Origin: Altericroceibacterium spongiae
GTDB lineage: Bacteria; Pseudomonadota; Alphaproteobacteria; Sphingomonadales; Sphingomonadaceae
DNA: 64,000 nt
Direction of reading: 5' to 3'
NCBI RefSeq assembly: GCF_003610805.1
Contig: NZ_RAPF01000008.1
Span: 1 to 64,000, forward strand
Part shown: positions 60,756 to 64,000 of the stretch, in pieces
Layout: each line of letters opens with the position of its first letter
How positions within the stretch are numbered: position 1 is the first letter of the stretch
The notes under the pieces: generated by a model
The model's input: only the letters and a program-made list of their open reading frames with translations
Told to the model about the DNA's origin: nothing
The model's database searches: none
Position numbers and translations under genes: made by a program

Positions 60756-61694
60756 CTATGCCATCTCCTGACCGGTGAAGCGGGAAGCGGCCAGAGACGG
60801 GTGCAGGGCGCCGCTCTCCTCGTCCAGCACCTTGCGGAATGTGGCGATGAAGCGCCGCACCTGACTGGCAGGGCCGCTATCTTCCAGCATCATACCGGTG
60901 ACCGGAAAGCGGATCGGATTGGCCAGTGAATAGATCTGCACATCCTCGCCGCGAAAAAAACGTGCCGTAAATTCGTCTACCACCGCCACACCGACACCCT
61001 CTTTCACCAAAGCAAGAGCGATATAATAGGTGCGGGCCGTTACCACTTCATGCGGTGCAATGCCGTGGCGGGTAAATTCGGCATCGAGCAGATCGCCCGA
61101 GGGGCCGCTATCGCGCAAACCGATGAAATCGATCCCGTCCAGAGCGGTCACGGGCAGGCTGGTTTCCGATCCGAATCGGCCGCGCGGAGCGACGATCTGC
61201 AACTCGCCGGTCCCGAATGTGATGGGCGTCAGCCGGGGCAGGGCGGCCCCGCTATACCCTATGGTGAGATCGCATTCGCGTTCGTAAAGCGCGCGGGCCA
61301 CATCCTTTGAATGCAATGTGGTGATCTCGAACGACATGTTCGGTTCGATTTTACGAAAGGCGGCAATGGCGCGCGGGGCAACGGACAGACCCAGCGAAGG
61401 GAGCACGGCAAGCCGCAAATGGCCGCCTTTGCGCGCTGAAATATTGCGTGCCGTGCGGCTTAGCGTTCCCATACGCGAATAGACTTCGGCGGCGTCGGTA
61501 AACAGTTCATGCGCTGCTTCCGTGGCGACAAGGCGGCCTTTTACGCGCAAAAACAAAGGGTAGCCGAGCTGATCCTCGGCATGGCGCAGCACTTTGCTGA
61601 CCGAGGGCTGGGATACATTGAGCGCACGTGCAGCGGCACTGATCGAACCGTGCACATAAACGGCGTGAAAGACTTCAACATGGCGCAGACGCAT
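60756..61694 (-). CDS. LysR-family transcriptional regulator
   Basis: This 312-residue regulator has an N-terminal winged helix (HGSISAAARALNVSQPSVSK, VLRHAEDQLGYPLF) and a periplasmic-binding-protein-like effector domain (about 90-295). It is divergent from the third TonB receptor (247-base gap) and upstream of the symporter, so either could be its target. LysR proteins usually control a divergent neighbour, which favours the receptor. No operator was identified by eye. Confidence 0.92.
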   Translation of the reverse strand: MRLRHVEVFHAVYVHGSISAAARALNVSQPSVSKVLRHAEDQLGYPLFLRVKGRLVATEAAHELFTDAAEVYSRMGTLSRTARNISARKGGHLRLAVLPSLGLSVAPRAIAAFRKIEPNMSFEITTLHSKDVARALYERECDLTIGYSGAALPRLTPITFGTGELQIVAPRGRFGSETSLPVTALDGIDFIGLRDSGPSGDLLDAEFTRHGIAPHEVVTARTYYIALALVKEGVGVAVVDEFTARFFRGEDVQIYSLANPIRFPVTGMMLEDSGPASQVRRFIATFRKVLDEESGALHPSLAASRFTGQEMA

Positions 61695-61941
61695 GGGTTA
61701 CTCTAACTATACCACAAAGAAGACGTGTCCAGTGCAACCTGCCTCACTCCGTCAATTTTCACCACTCTGTATCCAGAGGCTATAACGCAAGGTTATGGAT
61801 GCAAGAACAACGGGAAATTGATCGTATGTAACGGATGCCGAATAGTTTCCGTGACAAAATGAGGTCAATGGCGATGGGGGCTATTGACCGGGTGCCGCCG
61901 ATGATGCGGTGGCACTCACAAGAGAGCAAGGGGTTAGCATT

Positions 61942-64000
61942 ATGGTGCATGGCACATGCAGCAAGGGATTCAGGTTCACATTATTTCTTTCGGCCAGCAT
62001 GGGTGCGATGGGCGTCGCCCATGCGCAGGAGGCCGTGACCGGGGCCGATGAGGACGGGCAGGACGCCATTGTCGTCATCGGTTCGCAGATCAAGAATTCC
62101 GCCGTGGCGGGGACGCTGCCTGTGTCGGTTGTGGGGCAGGACGATATCGATGCGATTGCACCCAGTTCGGTCGCCGATCTGATGCAGGCCCTGCCAGCCA
62201 ATGGCACGATGAATTTCAATGGTACCGATACGGTGGGCGGCGGGGTTCACTCGGCGCGCGGTGACGTGGCTTCGGTCAATCTGCGTTCCATTGGATCGGG
62301 CAATACGCTGGTTTTACTGAATGGCCGCCGTCTGGTGCAGCATCCCGGTTTCCAGACCGAGGATTCGGTGCCGGTCACCACGGTCAATATGAATGCTGTC
62401 CCGATTACGGGAATCGAGCGGGTAGAAGTGCTGCATGACGGTGCCGCCGCTCTTTACGGGTCCGACGCGGTCGCAGGTGTCGTGAATACGGTTCTGGACG
62501 ATAAATATGAAGGCATGGAGCTGGGCGGTGAATTCGGTTTCGCCGAAAATACCAGCAAAGAGCGCTATCGTCTCAATTTTCAGGGTGGCTGGGGCTTCAA
62601 TGAAGGCCGCAGCCATGTGACGCTGGCTCTGTCTTATTATAAGGCGACCATGCTGGAAGCCACAGAGCTTCCCTATGCTGCCAATGCGGATCGGCGCCCT
62701 CTCGTAGAAGATACCGAGTTTGCCGGCGATACGAGTTTCGACAATCGGTCGATCAGCACGCCCTGGGCGCAGCTGGTCGCTTCGCAGGCAGTGGACGGTC
62801 TGACCAGTTCGGGCGGCGCATTCCACTTTCAACCGGTCGGCATGTCGGGTTGTACCAGCGGCAATCTGGGTAACGATAGCTGTATTGCCAGCGGCACGGT
62901 GCAGCGGGATCTGCGGTATAATGTGAATCAGTCGCGTACCATGTCGCCCGGTGTCGAGCGCGGCAATGCCTTTGCCACTTTCACCCATGATTTGGGCGGG
63001 GCGGAATTCTATGCCGAAGGCGGCTATTATCGCGCCCGGACCAAGGAACACCGCGCCGAAAGTTCCAAACTGACCTCGGCCAATTTCACCGTCTCCAGAG
63101 ACGCATACTGGAATCCCTTCGGCGCGGTGGGCAATCCCAACCGTATTTCCGGATTCGATATTCCTGCGGAAGGTCTCGATCTCACTCTGGAACGCTATCG
63201 TGTGATCGATGCCGGTTTCCGCGACATTCAGGTGGATAATGAAAGCTTCCGGATGCTCGGTGGTTTCCGCGGAGATCTGGGGGACTGGAGCTGGGATACG
63301 GCAGCGCTGTATTCCGAGGCGACGACCAAGGACATCACTTTCGATCGGGTGAGCAATTCGCTCTTTTCTCAGGCGATCAATCGCACCGATGACAGTGCTT
63401 ATAACATCTTCAATGGCGGCGATCCTGACAGCCCCAACTGGGGCGATGCGACGCCCAATCCGCAAAGCGCGATCGATTCCTTCCTTGTCGATGTGAAACG
63501 TAAGGACAAAACATCGCTGGCTCTGGCCGATTTCAAAGTGTCCAATGGCACTTTGCTGGCTTTGCCGGGCGGCGATCTGGGTGTTGCGGCCGGTGTCGAA
63601 TGGCGTCGCACATCCTATTCGGACGATTATGATGACCGGCTCGACGGTACAATCAACTTCATCGATTCGGTCACCGGCGAACTGGGCAATGTGTCCGATG
63701 TCATGGGATCCAGCTCTCAGCCCGATTCCAGCGGCAGCCGCAATGTCCTGTCAGCCTTTGCCGAACTGGCCGTGCCGATCGTCAGCCCCGATATGAATGT
63801 GCCGCTGATGCAGAGCCTCAATCTGCAGGTGGCCGGGCGTTTCGAACATTATTCGGATGTCGGCGATGTGTTCAAACCCAAATTCGCGGCTAGCTGGGAA
63901 GTGGTCGATGCCCTGAAATTGCGTGCTTCTTATGCGGAAGGCTTCCGCGCCCCCAATCTCGAACAGCTTCACAATCCACTATCAACCCGCGTATCGACCG
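61942..64000 (+). CDS. TonB-dependent outer-membrane receptor, 5' part (runs off the window)
   Basis: This reading frame is open from the ATG at 61942 (AAGGGG nine bases upstream) to the window end, giving 686 residues. Signal peptide FTLFLSASMGAMGVAHA, TonB-box-like AIVVIGSQI and plug domain (VADLMQALPANGTMNF, TLVLLNGRRLVQHPG, GAAALYGSDAVAGVVNTVL) are followed by barrel strands up to RASYAEGFRAPNLEQL. It is the same general plug class as the receptor at 53-56 kb but not a close copy. It is divergent from the LysR gene. No WATAYCGTATA operator was found before it, so it is probably outside the hydroxyproline regulon. Confidence 0.92.
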   Translation, partial: MVHGTCSKGFRFTLFLSASMGAMGVAHAQEAVTGADEDGQDAIVVIGSQIKNSAVAGTLPVSVVGQDDIDAIAPSSVADLMQALPANGTMNFNGTDTVGGGVHSARGDVASVNLRSIGSGNTLVLLNGRRLVQHPGFQTEDSVPVTTVNMNAVPITGIERVEVLHDGAAALYGSDAVAGVVNTVLDDKYEGMELGGEFGFAENTSKERYRLNFQGGWGFNEGRSHVTLALSYYKATMLEATELPYAANADRRPLVEDTEFAGDTSFDNRSISTPWAQLVASQAVDGLTSSGGAFHFQPVGMSGCTSGNLGNDSCIASGTVQRDLRYNVNQSRTMSPGVERGNAFATFTHDLGGAEFYAEGGYYRARTKEHRAESSKLTSANFTVSRDAYWNPFGAVGNPNRISGFDIPAEGLDLTLERYRVIDAGFRDIQVDNESFRMLGGFRGDLGDWSWDTAALYSEATTKDITFDRVSNSLFSQAINRTDDSAYNIFNGGDPDSPNWGDATPNPQSAIDSFLVDVKRKDKTSLALADFKVSNGTLLALPGGDLGVAAGVEWRRTSYSDDYDDRLDGTINFIDSVTGELGNVSDVMGSSSQPDSSGSRNVLSAFAELAVPIVSPDMNVPLMQSLNLQVAGRFEHYSDVGDVFKPKFAASWEVVDALKLRASYAEGFRAPNLEQLHNPLSTRVST

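Noticed and set aside
1-64000. CRISPR arrays, tRNA or rRNA genes
   Set aside because: No regularly spaced repeats, cloverleaf-like sequences or rRNA signatures were noticed anywhere in the window by reading; a dedicated RNA search was not possible.

Overview
The window looks like part of a large plasmid or chromid from a sphingomonad-type alphaproteobacterium (order Sphingomonadales). The pointers are a GC-rich sequence with alphaproteobacterial gene styles, three TonB-dependent receptors, twin-arginine signal peptides on secreted hydrolases, and a complete replicon backbone (parA, parB, repA, iteron cluster, repeated 16-bp palindromes). No rRNA, tRNA or CRISPR array was recognised. Genus-level placement is not possible from sequence reading alone.

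Layout. 1-1.28 kb is mobile-element debris: the end of an IS5-type element, an IS3 OrfA scrap and a decayed Mu/Tn552-type transposase. 1.28-27.8 kb is one functional block: a trans-4-hydroxy-proline pathway (epimerase, D-hydroxyproline oxidase, pyrroline-hydroxy-carboxylate deaminase, GntR regulator, permease), a GH27 alpha-galactosidase, prolidase, two related large secreted DUF5695-like proteins, GH43, DUF885 peptidase, an Ldh2-family reductase, a GH127/146 beta-L-arabinofuranosidase, a DPP-IV-type peptidase and a TonB-dependent receptor. 28.3-33.3 kb is the replicon core. 33.3-39.6 kb holds cydDC and, divergently, cydABX (cytochrome bd). 39.7-42.5 kb is a transglutaminase/TPR protein. 42.7-48.1 kb is a short exopolysaccharide operon (Wzy-like, OPX, BY-kinase, unknown), AT-richer in its distal part. 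48.5-51.5 kb holds a secreted unknown protein and a DUF3649-PepSY-DUF3325 iron-associated operon. 51.7-56.4 kb holds dadA, ridA and a second TonB receptor. 56.6-59.3 kb is a phosphoesterase coupled to a UDP-glucuronate-epimerase-like gene. 59.4-64 kb has a dicarboxylate symporter, a LysR regulator and a third TonB receptor that runs off the window.

How it fits together (inference). The first block reads as a system for eating hydroxyproline-rich glycoproteins of plant or algal cell walls (extensin-like): arabinosidases and alpha-galactosidase strip sugars from hydroxyproline and serine, proline-specific peptidases cut the peptide, and the freed hydroxyproline is epimerised, oxidised and deaminated. 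A shared operator, roughly WATAYCGTATA, lies in front of the hydroxyproline genes, the GH127 operon, the DPP-IV gene and two TonB receptors, one of them about 30 kb away. This suggests a single regulon, with the FCD-type GntR protein as the obvious candidate regulator. The last step to 2-oxoglutarate (semialdehyde dehydrogenase) is not in the window.
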